64,000 nt of DNA from an uncultured Nocardioides sp. Lineage in GTDB: Bacteria > Actinomycetota > Actinomycetes > Propionibacteriales > Nocardioidaceae. Positions 8,567 to 17,475 of this stretch are shown here, in pieces. The stretch's first letter is position 1; each line of letters begins with the position of its first letter. The notes beneath the pieces are model-generated. The model was not told where the DNA came from, did not search any database, and was given only the letters and a program-made list of their open reading frames with translations. The translations under genes and the position numbers were made by a program. The stretch spans positions 744,001 to 808,000 of the forward strand of contig NZ_CANKZF010000001.1 of NCBI RefSeq assembly GCF_947488515.1. The letters run 5' to 3'.

Positions 8567-9566
8567 TCTCACGCCCCTCGCCGGCCGAGCGCAGGCACGC
8601 GTCGACGACGCGGAGCGTCTGCACGCCCTCGCTCATCGGCACGATGCCCGCCGCGTCGCCGCCGAGGACGGCCTCGCGGAAGTGCGCCTGCTCGACCGCG
8701 AGCGGCTCCCGCTTCTGGATCGCGAAGCGCGTCACGTCGCCCTCGTTGACCCCGCGGAAGGTCGCCACGGCGTCCCAGTCGTTCTCGAACGTGCCGTTGG
8801 CGTAGAACGTCAGGTCGCCGGTCAGCGTGTCGGCGACGAGCGCACCCCGCTCACCGGTGGCGATGCACTGGCGCTCCTTGCGGGGCGAGAGCCAGTTGAC
8901 CAGGTGGTTGACGATGACGCCGTTGGCGAGGCGGCCGGTGGCGACGACCATGTCCTCCTTGTCACGACCGGACCGGTGCTGGGTGTGGGCGGTCAGGCGG
9001 ACGTAGGGCGCGCCGGCGATCCACGGGGTCAGGTCGAAGTCGTGGGTGGCGAGGTCCTGGACCACGCCGACGTCGGTGATGCGCGGCGGGAACGGCCCCT
9101 GCCGCGAGGTGGTGATCTGGTAGATCTCCCCCAGCAGCCCCTGCTGGATCCGCTCGCGCATCGCGATGACCGCGGGGTTGCAGCGCTCGACGTAGCCCAC
9201 GCACCCGACGACACCGGCGGCGTCGAAGGCGGCACCGACCCGCTCGCCCGCCTCCACGGAGTGGGCGATCGGCTTCTCGACCATCGTCGCGACACCAGCC
9301 GCGGCAAGGGCGAGCGCGACGTCCTCGTGGTGGACGGTCGGCACGGCCACCACGGCCGCGTCGATGCCGGCGCCGATGAGGGCGTCGACGTCGGGCAGGA
9401 CCGGGAGGTCGCCGGCCACGCCGAACCTGTCACCGACGGGATCGGCGACGGCGACGAGCTCCATGCCGGGCGTCGCCCGGATCACGCGGGCGTGGTGGCG
9501 TCCCATCGAGCCGAGCCCGATGACACCGGTGCGCAGCGTCCTGGTCGGTGCGATCGTCTCGGTCAT
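8556..9566 (-). CDS. Gfo/Idh/MocA family oxidoreductase (WbpB-like UDP-sugar 3-dehydrogenase)
   Basis: 336-residue NAD(P)-dependent oxidoreductase. The N-terminal Rossmann fold has GVIGLGSMGRHH, and the family EKP motif appears as MVEKPIAHS near residue 100. The C-terminal alpha/beta domain carries VQDLATHDFD (His/Asp of the active site). In the Pseudomonas/Bordetella pathway WbpB oxidises C3 of UDP-N-acetyl-glucosaminuronate, giving the keto substrate for the WbpE aminotransferase. The neighbouring aminotransferase and acetyltransferase match WbpE and WbpD in type and order. ATG 9566 shares one base with the stop of the aminotransferase gene. Confidence 0.85.
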   Translation of the reverse strand: MTETIAPTRTLRTGVIGLGSMGRHHARVIRATPGMELVAVADPVGDRFGVAGDLPVLPDVDALIGAGIDAAVVAVPTVHHEDVALALAAAGVATMVEKPIAHSVEAGERVGAAFDAAGVVGCVGYVERCNPAVIAMRERIQQGLLGEIYQITTSRQGPFPPRITDVGVVQDLATHDFDLTPWIAGAPYVRLTAHTQHRSGRDKEDMVVATGRLANGVIVNHLVNWLSPRKERQCIATGERGALVADTLTGDLTFYANGTFENDWDAVATFRGVNEGDVTRFAIQKREPLAVEQAHFREAVLGGDAAGIVPMSEGVQTLRVVDACLRSAGEGREITL

Positions 9567-10669
9567 CACGCACCCGCCTTCACGACGGTGTTGACGGCCT
9601 CGACGATGCGGTCCAGGTGCGACTGGTCGAGCGAGGGGTGCACCGGCAGCGAGATCACCTCGGCGGCGGCCCGCTCGGTCTCGGGCAGGTCCAGCCCCGG
9701 GGCGTACTGCTGCAGCGACTCCAGCCGGTGGTTCGGGATCGGGTAGTAGACGCCCGAGCCGACCTGGAACTCCTCGCGGAGGCGGCGGACGACCTCGTCG
9801 CGGTCCTCGGCGACGCGGATCGTGTACTGGTGGTAGACGTGCGTCGCCGCCTCCGCGACCGGGGGCACGACGACGTTCTCGAGGTGGGCGTCGAGGAACC
9901 CGGCGTTGTGCTGCCGGGTCGCGGTCCAGGCGCCGATCTTGGTCAGCTGCACCCGGCCGATGGCGGCGTGGATGTCGGTCATCCGGTTGTTGAGGCCGAT
10001 GAGCTCGTTGGCGTACTGGCGCTCCATGCCCTGGTTGCGCAGCAGCTTGACGCGACGGACCGTCTCGTCGTCGGCGCACGCGACCATGCCGCCCTCGCCG
10101 GAGGTCATGTTCTTGGTCGGGTAGAGCGAGAACATCGCGAACGTGCCGAAGCTGCCGACCGAGGCGCCGTTCCAGGTCGCGCCGTGGGCCTGGGCCGCGT
10201 CCTCGAAGAGCATCACACCGTGCCGCTCGGCGATCTCGCCGAGCGCGGTCATGTCGGCGGGGTGGCCGAAGAGGTGGACGGGCATGATCGCCCGCGTGCG
10301 CTCGGTAATCGCGGCCTCGACCGCGCGCGGGTCGAGGCAGAAGTACGTCGGCTCGATGTCGACGAACACCGGGGTGGCACCGGTGAGGGCGACGGAGTTG
10401 GCGGTCGCGGCGAACGTGAACGACGGGACGATGACCTCGTCGCCCGGACCGATGCCGGCGGCGAGCAGGCCGAGGTGCAGCCCGGACGTGCCGGAGTTGA
10501 CGGCCACGCAGGTGCGACCGTCGACCAGCTGGTCGCCGAACTCCTGCTCGAAGGCAGCCACCTCCGGCCCCTGCGCCACCATGCCGGAGGCCAGCACGGC
10601 GTCGACCGCCTTGCGCTCCTCCTCGCCGATGATCGGCTTGGCCGGGGGGATGAACTCTGGCTGCGTCAC
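9566..10669 (-). CDS. DegT/DnrJ/EryC1/StrS family PLP aminotransferase (WbpE-like)
   Basis: 367-residue sugar aminotransferase. The PLP lysine lies in SLYPTKNMTSGEGG. Other signatures are VNSGTSGLHLGLLAAG near the N-terminus, VPSFTFAATANSV and FEDAAQAHGA, with GVYYPIPNH toward the C-terminus. In WbpE-type chemistry it aminates the C3 keto group of UDP-3-keto-GlcNAcA using glutamate. GTG 10669 has AAGGAG about 9 nt upstream and overlaps the TGA of the acetyltransferase gene (GTGA). The adjacent dehydrogenase and acetyltransferase make this assignment stronger than homology alone. Confidence 0.87.
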   Translation of the reverse strand: MTQPEFIPPAKPIIGEEERKAVDAVLASGMVAQGPEVAAFEQEFGDQLVDGRTCVAVNSGTSGLHLGLLAAGIGPGDEVIVPSFTFAATANSVALTGATPVFVDIEPTYFCLDPRAVEAAITERTRAIMPVHLFGHPADMTALGEIAERHGVMLFEDAAQAHGATWNGASVGSFGTFAMFSLYPTKNMTSGEGGMVACADDETVRRVKLLRNQGMERQYANELIGLNNRMTDIHAAIGRVQLTKIGAWTATRQHNAGFLDAHLENVVVPPVAEAATHVYHQYTIRVAEDRDEVVRRLREEFQVGSGVYYPIPNHRLESLQQYAPGLDLPETERAAAEVISLPVHPSLDQSHLDRIVEAVNTVVKAGA

Positions 10670-11262
10670 TCTTCTCTCTCCTTGAGTTGTCCGTCGATGA
10701 CGTCGTGGACGGCGCCGGTGCCGGTGTCGACCAGCGAGCCGTCGGGCTGCTCCTCGAGCCGGGTCCCGGTGCGGGAGACCCAGCCGATCTGACGGGCCGG
10801 CACGCCGGCCACGAGGGCGTGTGCCGGCACGTCGCGGGTCACGACCGAACCGGCGGCCACCAGCGCCCAGGCGCCGATGCGCACCGGTGCGACGCAGACC
10901 GAGCGGGCGCCGATGGCGGCGCCGTCGCCGATGGTGACGCCGACCGCCTCCCAGTCCGAGGCGGACTTGAGCGAGCCGTCGGGGTTGACCGCGCGCGGGT
11001 AGGTGTCGTTGGTCAGCACCACGGCGGGGCCGATGAAGACGCCGTTGCCGAGCACGGCGGGCTCGTAGACCAGGGCGTGGTTCTGCACCTTGCAGTTGTC
11101 GCCCATCTGCACGCCCGAGCCGATGTAGGCGCCGCGGCCGATGACGCAGTTCTCGCCGAGGACCGCGTCCTCGCGCACCTGGCACAGGTGCCACAGGCTG
11201 GTGCCGTCGCCGATCGTCGCCTCGGGCGACACCTCGGCGGAGTCGACTGCGCGATAGCTCAT
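10666..11262 (-). CDS. Hexapeptide-repeat N-acetyltransferase (WbpD-like)
   Basis: 198-residue left-handed beta-helix acetyltransferase. Repeated isoleucine/valine hexapeptides (ATIGDG, CVIGRG, AYIGSG, VTIGDG, AAIGAR) fill the first 140 residues, with NDTYPRAVNPDGS in the loop characteristic of WbpD/WlbB enzymes. These acetylate the 3-amino group of UDP-GlcNAc3NA with acetyl-CoA. The ATG overlaps the TGA of the DUF2142 gene (ATGA, 11259-11262), and its own stop overlaps the aminotransferase start, so three consecutive genes are translationally coupled. Confidence 0.87.
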   Translation of the reverse strand: MSYRAVDSAEVSPEATIGDGTSLWHLCQVREDAVLGENCVIGRGAYIGSGVQMGDNCKVQNHALVYEPAVLGNGVFIGPAVVLTNDTYPRAVNPDGSLKSASDWEAVGVTIGDGAAIGARSVCVAPVRIGAWALVAAGSVVTRDVPAHALVAGVPARQIGWVSRTGTRLEEQPDGSLVDTGTGAVHDVIDGQLKEREE

Positions 11263-12890
11263 CGGGTCTCCTGGGTCGTTGTCGTGGTCGTGGTCGTGGT
11301 CGCGGTCTGGGTCTGGCTGTCGGTGGGTTCCTCGGTGCGGGCCGGGGACGGCGTCGGGGCCGGATCCTCGGGCGCGGGTGCCGGCTCCGGCTCGCGCCCG
11401 GGGGCAGGTGCCGGGTCGGGTGCGGCCACCGGCTCGAGCGAGGGTTGCCAGTTGGTGACGACGAGGGCCGCGGCGAACACCGCGAACGCGACGCCACCCA
11501 CCACGGCGACGGTGCCCGGCGGCGGCGCGGACTGCCACCACCACTCGAGGTCGTCGATCAGCTGCGGGCCGTCGATGCCGGTCACGTAGCGGCGCGCGTT
11601 GGCGTAGATGGCCGCCGCGTTGGCGACCGTGAGCGCGACGGCGATCACCACGGCCTGGACCCGGGAGATGGACAGGGCACGGTCGGCGGTGCGGTCGACC
11701 AGGAGCACCGCGAGCAGGATCGGCATCAGCGGCAGGATGTAGCGCGGTTGCACGCTCTCGCCCACGATCAGGCGCGTGCGGTAGAGCGTCATGAGCGGCA
11801 GCACGAGCATGGGCAGGAAGATCAGCACGGCCGCGGCCGCCTTCGGCCACGACAGCCGCCCCAGGCCGGTGAGCCCGAGGAACCCGATGACCAGGGCCAC
11901 GGGGTACGCCGTCACGGCGCTGACGGACGTGTCGAGCCACCCGAGGCCGAACGCGTAGCCGAACATGCCGCTGAAGAGCGCGGGGAACTCCAGGAGGAGG
12001 TTGGGGACCACCTCGCTGAGGGGTCGCTCGGTCTCCGCCGAGGCGCCGGCGATGCTGGCGACCTGGGACGCGCCGAGCAGGCGCCAGGCGCAGACCAGGG
12101 CGACGAGGGCCGGCAGGACCACGAGCGCCCGGCGAGCCCAGAGCACCCGCCAGTGCAGCAGGCACAGGGCGACGGTCACCACGCCGGCGTAGGCCGGAGC
12201 GTCACCGCGGGCGCTCAGCGCGACGAGCAGGCCGAGCCCGGCCAGGACGCCCGCCGCGATCCGCCGACGTGGATGGGGCGTGGAGAAGAAGGTGTGGAGG
12301 GCGAAGCCGAAGCAGGTGAGCCCGGACAGCGCCCAGCTGCTGGGGTTGACCGAGGCCAGGATGAACCAGCCCAGCGGGATCAGCACGGGCGTGAGGGTCA
12401 GCGCCATCAACCGCCGGACGCCGGCGGTGGCGACGAGCGCCACCGCACCCAGCAGGACCACCCCGAGGACGACGTTGAAGACCCGCATGGCGAGGATCGA
12501 CTCCGGGATGCTGTCCTGCACGAGCAGGTGCATCACGCGGTAGAACCCGCCGGGGTAGTCGCCGTTGTCGACCGCCTCGGTGCGCGTCAGCTCCCCGCGC
12601 AGCGGCTTCTGGCAGGCTGCCGACTCGGCCGGCTGGAACGCGTAGCAGTTGGGCGCCGCGACCAGCGCCGGCAGCTTCACCACGCGGCCACCGGTCTCCG
12701 CTGACTCCCCGACCACCCGGCAGGTGCTCGGCGCGGAGTCCTCGGTCGCCCCGACGCACCAGATGGTCGCCTGGTGGTAGTTGTCGTCGGGCGAGGACCC
12801 GACCGGCGACGACAGCGCCCACATGGCGCCGCACACGACAGCAGCGAGCGCAGCCACGAGCGTGGCGACGACCCAGGACGACCTCTTCAC
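11259..12890 (-). CDS. DUF2142 family polytopic membrane protein
   Basis: 543-residue membrane protein with an N-terminal hydrophobic segment and roughly ten further spans. A Cys-containing extracellular loop lies near residues 40-110 (CVGATED, CRVVGES, CYAFQPAESAAC). DUF2142 members resemble GT-C glycosyltransferases and sit in cell-surface polysaccharide loci; activity is unproven. The last 65 residues are an unusual tail of Pro/Ala/Glu repeats ending in a nine-Thr run. GTG 12890 is preceded by AGGAGAGAG. The stop overlaps the WbpD-like start. A ligase or arabinosyl/mannosyltransferase-like function is possible but not shown. Confidence 0.75.
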   Translation of the reverse strand: MKRSSWVVATLVAALAAVVCGAMWALSSPVGSSPDDNYHQATIWCVGATEDSAPSTCRVVGESAETGGRVVKLPALVAAPNCYAFQPAESAACQKPLRGELTRTEAVDNGDYPGGFYRVMHLLVQDSIPESILAMRVFNVVLGVVLLGAVALVATAGVRRLMALTLTPVLIPLGWFILASVNPSSWALSGLTCFGFALHTFFSTPHPRRRIAAGVLAGLGLLVALSARGDAPAYAGVVTVALCLLHWRVLWARRALVVLPALVALVCAWRLLGASQVASIAGASAETERPLSEVVPNLLLEFPALFSGMFGYAFGLGWLDTSVSAVTAYPVALVIGFLGLTGLGRLSWPKAAAAVLIFLPMLVLPLMTLYRTRLIVGESVQPRYILPLMPILLAVLLVDRTADRALSISRVQAVVIAVALTVANAAAIYANARRYVTGIDGPQLIDDLEWWWQSAPPPGTVAVVGGVAFAVFAAALVVTNWQPSLEPVAAPDPAPAPGREPEPAPAPEDPAPTPSPARTEEPTDSQTQTATTTTTTTTTQETR

Positions 12891-12961
12891 GACGCGACTC
12901 TCTCCTGAGGTGGGCGTGACGGACAAACCGTGACGCCCCGCACGGACGACGACACCGGCGA

Positions 12962-13816
12962 CTAGCGGGTGCGACCGGGGAACAGCAGGCTGAACGCGCG
13001 CGTGTCGTCGAGGGTCGCGACGTCCAGCGAGGAGACCTCGCGGGGGGTCGCGGTGTCGAACCACAGGCCGGCGCCGTAGAGCGCGAAGAGCCGGTCGACG
13101 GTGTCCTGCCACTCCTTCACCTGGGCCTCTCCCGACCACGCGGTCGGGTTGACCTCCATCATCAGCAGCGGCCGGCGGCGCTCGAACATGCCCCACGCAC
13201 CTGCGAGGAACTGCGGTTCGTGGCCCTCGATGTCGACCTTGACCACGTCCGGGTCCGCCCCGCCGGTGGAGGCGAGGAACTCGTCGCCGGTCAGCGTCGG
13301 TACGTCGATCGCCTCGGCGTCGTCGCCGACCTCGCCGATCTGGTCACAGCCGTGGGCGTCGGCGTGGACGGCCATCCGGGCGGTGCCGGTGGCGTCGGAC
13401 AGCGCGACGAAGTGCGTGGTGACGTTGGTGAGGGCGTTGGCAGCGACGTTGTCCTCGAGCCGCCGGTGGCTGTCGGGGACCGGCTCGAACGCCTCGACGC
13501 GGCCCTCCGGCGCCGCAGCGGCGAGGAGGACGGCGTAGATGCCGATGTTGGCGCCGACGTCCCACACCACCGCGTCGCGCGGGACGCGTGGCAGCAGCAC
13601 GTCGAGCTCCTCGGCCTCGAAGCCCCCGCTGTGCACGGCCGGGTAGAGGGTGAGGTCGCGGCCGATGCGGAACCGGTGGCCGCGGAACTCCACCTCGTCG
13701 TCCCAGCTGCCCCGGAACCTGACGCGGGAGGCGGTCCGGTAGGCCGCCACCGCGACACGGGATCGCTGAAGTCCACGCTGGTGCGCCCACGCGCGCGCCT
13801 TGCTCTCGAGCCCCAT
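12962..13816 (-). CDS. FkbM family methyltransferase
   Basis: 284-residue SAM-dependent methyltransferase of the FkbM family. Motif I VWDVGANIGIYAVLL begins near residue 84, EAFEPVPDSHRRL carries the acidic ribose-binding position, and VVKVDIEGHE is the family-specific motif III. FkbM enzymes O-methylate sugars or polyketides; within this cassette a glycan hydroxyl is the reasonable target. ATG 13816 has GGAGAAAG upstream. About 70 bp separate it from the DUF2142 gene, a larger gap than elsewhere in the array. Confidence 0.85.
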   Translation of the reverse strand: MGLESKARAWAHQRGLQRSRVAVAAYRTASRVRFRGSWDDEVEFRGHRFRIGRDLTLYPAVHSGGFEAEELDVLLPRVPRDAVVWDVGANIGIYAVLLAAAAPEGRVEAFEPVPDSHRRLEDNVAANALTNVTTHFVALSDATGTARMAVHADAHGCDQIGEVGDDAEAIDVPTLTGDEFLASTGGADPDVVKVDIEGHEPQFLAGAWGMFERRRPLLMMEVNPTAWSGEAQVKEWQDTVDRLFALYGAGLWFDTATPREVSSLDVATLDDTRAFSLLFPGRTR

Positions 13817-13850
13817 CAGCCTGCTTTCTCCGACGACGGACCGAACGATC

Positions 13851-14549
13851 CTAGGGGAAGGACGGGACGTTGCCGCTCCTGCCCCGCCACGCGCCGTGCT
13901 CGGAGACGGGCCGGAACCGGAACGTCGCGAACTCGTGGTGGAAGTCGCGCCGGTCGCGCTCGGCCATCGCGTCGGCGTGCCGATGCGGGTCCGCCACGGC
14001 GGAGCGCCCGTGCACCATGTCCTCCATCTCCTGCACCGTGCGCCAGACCGAGAAGGTGGAGATGGTGTGCGGCGGGCGCAGGGCGGCAGCTGCGAGGGTG
14101 ACGCCCGGGTGGTCGCGCACGAGCCGCTCGACGGGCTTGCCGCTGCGCAGGAAGCGCGGCACCTCCCCCAGCCGCATCCGGGCCAGCGTCACCGCCACGA
14201 CGGGCTCGTCCTGCCGCCACGCGCCGGCGCGGACGGGCATGCCCGGAAGGGCGGCGAGGGTCGACCACCGACGCAGGTACTCGAGCCGCACGTGCCAGCC
14301 ACCCGCCAGCTCACGGCCCAGGGGGTCGCGGGCCAGGAAGCGCTCGAGTGCGGCCTCGTCGCGCCACTGCGCGAAGACCGCGAGCCGCCGGACCTGCAGC
14401 CGGTCCGGGGACACCGTGGGTGCACCGAGCCGCATCAGGGACAGGCACTCGGCGTGGTCGAGCCCGGGCGTCGCGGTGCCCGGCGGGCGGAGGAGCGCCC
14501 GCACGCCCACCAGGCGGGGCACCTCGGCGAGGTGGAAGGAGTGGATCAC
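13851..14549 (-). CDS. Spheroidene monooxygenase-like protein (CrtA-type fold)
   Basis: 232-residue soluble protein. Its pattern (GLDHAECLSLMRLGAP, RRLAVFAQW, FLARDPLGRELAGGWHVRLEY, ISTFSVWRTVQEMEDMVHG) matches actinobacterial proteins annotated as spheroidene monooxygenase or dimeric alpha/beta-barrel monooxygenase. I see no carotenoid genes nearby, so the actual substrate is unknown and the name should be read as a fold assignment. GTG 14549 overlaps the TGA of the upstream hypothetical gene, indicating co-translation of the pair. Confidence 0.6.
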   Translation of the reverse strand: MIHSFHLAEVPRLVGVRALLRPPGTATPGLDHAECLSLMRLGAPTVSPDRLQVRRLAVFAQWRDEAALERFLARDPLGRELAGGWHVRLEYLRRWSTLAALPGMPVRAGAWRQDEPVVAVTLARMRLGEVPRFLRSGKPVERLVRDHPGVTLAAAALRPPHTISTFSVWRTVQEMEDMVHGRSAVADPHRHADAMAERDRRDFHHEFATFRFRPVSEHGAWRGRSGNVPSFP

Positions 14550-15397
14550 GGGACCCGCTCGAGCTTGTAGTGCAGGCGGACGGCCGACGCCGACCAGAGC
14601 CGCAGCTCGTGGTCGGTCCGCAGCACCCCGTCCACGTCGACGTACACGTGGAAGGTCTCGTACAGCGGGACGCGCGCGGCGTGGGCGCGACGGTCGCGGA
14701 CGACGACGTACGCCCCGTCCTGGCCGAACCGGCCGGCCGGTGACTCCAGGAGGAGCCCGCCGTCGTCGGTCACCGTGGGACGGAGGAAGACCTGGACGTT
14801 GCCCGACTCGAGCGGGAACGCGACGTGCACGCTCGGCCGGTTTGCGCCCGGCAGCGTGCGCGCCGAGTAGGCGCCGCTGAACACCTGCCTCCCGCTGCCG
14901 CGCAGGGTACGGTTCCACGCGGCGGCGACCTGCTCGCCGTTCCGGTCACGGATCGGGGTCACCCGGCTGTCCATGCCGCGGGCGACGTCGAGGGGGCGCA
15001 TCGGCAGGGCGAGCTGCTCGACGCGTCGCCCCCAGAGCCGCGACACCAGCTCGCCCGCGGGCCAGAAGACGGGAGACCAGCCCGACCACACCTCCACGTG
15101 CCAGGCCGCGGTGTGCTCGTAGAAGTCGCGGACCTCCGGGCGCAGCCGCTCGGACTCGAAGCCCGGGCCGTCGAGGAGCGCCATCGACGCCAGCAGCCCG
15201 GCGTCCGGCTCGTCACCGCCGAGCACGCCTCCGTGGCGGGCGGCCTCGGCGGCGAGCCACTCCTCGCTCACGCGTGGCAACCGGCTGACGGGTGCGTCCA
15301 GCCACCGCTCGCGCCCGTCGAGGTCGACCTGACGACCCGTGAGCTGCCAGAACTTCCGGGAACCGAGGTCCAGCACGTGGGGCACGGGCCGGATCAT
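14546..15397 (-). CDS. Conserved hypothetical protein, 283 aa
   Basis: Soluble protein of unknown function with no signal peptide or membrane span. Recognisable features are an N-terminal DLGSRKFWQLTGRQVDL and a central WHVEVWSGWSPVFWPAGELVSRLWG rich in Trp. The second half is probably beta-rich, with paired strands ending in HVYVDVDGVLRTDHELRLW. It begins 7 nt after the TIGR03960 stop and overlaps the monooxygenase-like gene by 4 nt, so these three genes probably form a transcript. I do not recognise the family, although similar proteins occur in other actinobacteria beside the monooxygenase-like gene. Confidence 0.65.
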   Translation of the reverse strand: MIRPVPHVLDLGSRKFWQLTGRQVDLDGRERWLDAPVSRLPRVSEEWLAAEAARHGGVLGGDEPDAGLLASMALLDGPGFESERLRPEVRDFYEHTAAWHVEVWSGWSPVFWPAGELVSRLWGRRVEQLALPMRPLDVARGMDSRVTPIRDRNGEQVAAAWNRTLRGSGRQVFSGAYSARTLPGANRPSVHVAFPLESGNVQVFLRPTVTDDGGLLLESPAGRFGQDGAYVVVRDRRAHAARVPLYETFHVYVDVDGVLRTDHELRLWSASAVRLHYKLERVP

Positions 15398-15404
15398 GCC
15401 AGTG

Positions 15405-17378
15405 TCAGACGACGCTGAGCGGCAACAGCCTCTGGCCTGTCGGGCCGACCTGGATCTCGGTGCCCATCTCGGGGCAGACGCCGCAGTCGTAGCACGGCGT
15501 CCAGCGGCAGTCCTCGATCTCGATGTCGGCGCCGTCGGCGGTCGCCAGGGCGTCCTCCCAGTCGCCCCAGAGCCAGTCCTTGTCGAGGCCGGAGTCGAGG
15601 TGCTCCCAGGGCAGCACCTCGTCGTAGTCGCGCTCGCGGGTGGTGTACCAGTCGACGTCGACGCCGGTGCCGGCCAGCGCCTTCTCGGCCGACGACATCC
15701 AGCGGTCGTAGGAGAAGTGCTCGCTCCAGCCGTCGAAGCGGCCGCCGTCGCGCCAGACCTCCTCGATGACCCGGCCGACGCGCCGGTCGCCGCGGGACAG
15801 CAGTCCCTCGACGATGCCGGGCTTGCCGTCGTGGTAGCGGAAGCCGATCGCGCGGGCGAACTTCTTGTCGTCGCGCACGACGTCGCGCAGCTTCTTCAGC
15901 CGGTCGTCGGTGGTCTCGTGGTCGAGCTGCGCGGCCCACTGGAACGGCGTGTGCGGCTTGGGGACGAACCCGCCGATCGACACCGTGCAGCGGATGTCGT
16001 TGCGGCCGGTGACCTCGCGGCCCTTGGCGATCACGCGCCTGGCGAGGTCGGCGACCTGCAGCACGTCGTCGTCGGTCTCGGTGGGCAGGCCGACCATGAA
16101 GTAGAGCTTCACCTGTCGCCAGCCGTGGGAGTACGCCGCCGCGACGGTCCGGATCAGGTCGTCCTCGCTGACCATCTTGTTGATGACCTTGCGCATCCGC
16201 TCCGAGCCGCCCTCCGGCGCGAAGGTGAGCCCCGAGCGGCGGCCGTTGCGGGAGAACTCGTTGGCCAGGGTGATGTTGAAGGCGTCGACGCGCGTGCTGG
16301 GCAGCGACAGCGAGACGTTGGAGCCCTCGTAGCGGTCGGCCAGGCCCTTGGCGACCTCGCCGATCTCGGTGTGGTCGGCGCTCGAGAGCGACAGCAGGCC
16401 GACCTCCTCGAAGCCGGACTTGCGGATGCCGTTCTCGACCATGTCGCCGATGGTCTCGATGGACCGCTCGCGCACCGGGCGGGTGATCATCCCGGCCTGG
16501 CAGAAGCGGCAGCCACGGGTGCAGCCGCGGAAGATCTCGACGGAGAAGCGCTCGTGCACGGTCTCGGCGAGCGGCACCAGCGGGTTGGCCGGGTAGGGCC
16601 ACTGGTCGAGGTCCATCAGCGTGTGCTTGCGCACCCGGAACGGGATGCCCGGCCGGTTGGGCACGACGGCCTCGATCGAGCCGTCGGCGGCATAGGCCAC
16701 GTCGTAGAACTGCGGGACGTAGATGTTGCCGGTGACCGCGAGCCGGCGCAGCAGCTCGTCGCGGCCGCCAGGCCGCCCCTCGGTCTTCCACTCGCGCACC
16801 ACCTCGGAGATCGCGAGCACGACCTCCTCACCGTCCCCGAGGACCGCGGCGTCGACGAAGTCGGCGATCGGCTCCGGGTTGAACGCGGCGTGGCCGCCGG
16901 CGATGACGACGGGGTCGTCCTCGCCGCGGTCGACCGCGTGGAGCGGGATCCCGGCCAGGTCGAGGGCGTTGAGCATGTTGGTGTAGCCGAGCTCGGTGGA
17001 GAAGCTCAGGCCGAAGAGGTCGAACGCCCCGACCGGGCGGTGGCTGTCGACGGTGAACTGCGGGATGGGGCCCTGCTCGTCACCCTCGCGCATCACCCGC
17101 TCCATGTCGGGCCACACCGAGTAGGTGCGCTCGGCGACGATCCAGTCGCGCTCGTTGAGCACCTCGTAGAGGATCTGGACGCCCTGGTTGGGCAGTCCCA
17201 CCTCGTAGGCGTCGGGGTACATCAGTGCCCACCGGACCGTGGGCCCGCCGGACTCGGACGTGGTGGCGCAGTCCCAGTCCTTGACGACCGAGTTGAGCTC
17301 GCCGCCGACGTACTGGATGGGCTTCTGCACTGACGGAAGCCTCGCCTCCAGGCGCGGGAAGACCGACGCGACGGACAT
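15405..17378 (-). CDS. TIGR03960 family B12-binding-domain radical SAM protein
   Basis: 657-residue radical SAM enzyme. An N-terminal cobalamin-binding-type domain (about residues 50-210) is followed by the [4Fe-4S] motif CTRGCRFC with Cys286, Cys290 and Cys293. A cysteine-rich C-terminus (CRWTPCYDCGVCPEMG) probably binds a second cluster. The family is widespread, often next to or fused with TIGR03936, and has no assigned reaction. ATG 17378 is used because GAGGTGA lies about 8 nt upstream; a GTG two codons earlier would be too close to that site. The gene appears to head the transcript leading into the hypothetical/monooxygenase pair and the glycan cassette. Confidence 0.9.
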   Translation of the reverse strand: MSVASVFPRLEARLPSVQKPIQYVGGELNSVVKDWDCATTSESGGPTVRWALMYPDAYEVGLPNQGVQILYEVLNERDWIVAERTYSVWPDMERVMREGDEQGPIPQFTVDSHRPVGAFDLFGLSFSTELGYTNMLNALDLAGIPLHAVDRGEDDPVVIAGGHAAFNPEPIADFVDAAVLGDGEEVVLAISEVVREWKTEGRPGGRDELLRRLAVTGNIYVPQFYDVAYAADGSIEAVVPNRPGIPFRVRKHTLMDLDQWPYPANPLVPLAETVHERFSVEIFRGCTRGCRFCQAGMITRPVRERSIETIGDMVENGIRKSGFEEVGLLSLSSADHTEIGEVAKGLADRYEGSNVSLSLPSTRVDAFNITLANEFSRNGRRSGLTFAPEGGSERMRKVINKMVSEDDLIRTVAAAYSHGWRQVKLYFMVGLPTETDDDVLQVADLARRVIAKGREVTGRNDIRCTVSIGGFVPKPHTPFQWAAQLDHETTDDRLKKLRDVVRDDKKFARAIGFRYHDGKPGIVEGLLSRGDRRVGRVIEEVWRDGGRFDGWSEHFSYDRWMSSAEKALAGTGVDVDWYTTRERDYDEVLPWEHLDSGLDKDWLWGDWEDALATADGADIEIEDCRWTPCYDCGVCPEMGTEIQVGPTGQRLLPLSVV

Positions 17379-17475
17379 GCTCACTTCACCTCGAACAGGG
17401 ATCGGGACGGCGCCGTCGCACGCGGCGCCCACGGGCGAAGGACCAGCGTACGCGCTGGGGGCGCGGCGGCCGAAG

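Noticed and set aside
15339..17333. Long plus-strand open frame of about 664 codons
   Set aside because: It is antisense to the TIGR03960 gene, and its Val/Gly/Asp/Leu/Arg-rich translation is typical of the complementary frame of high-GC genes.
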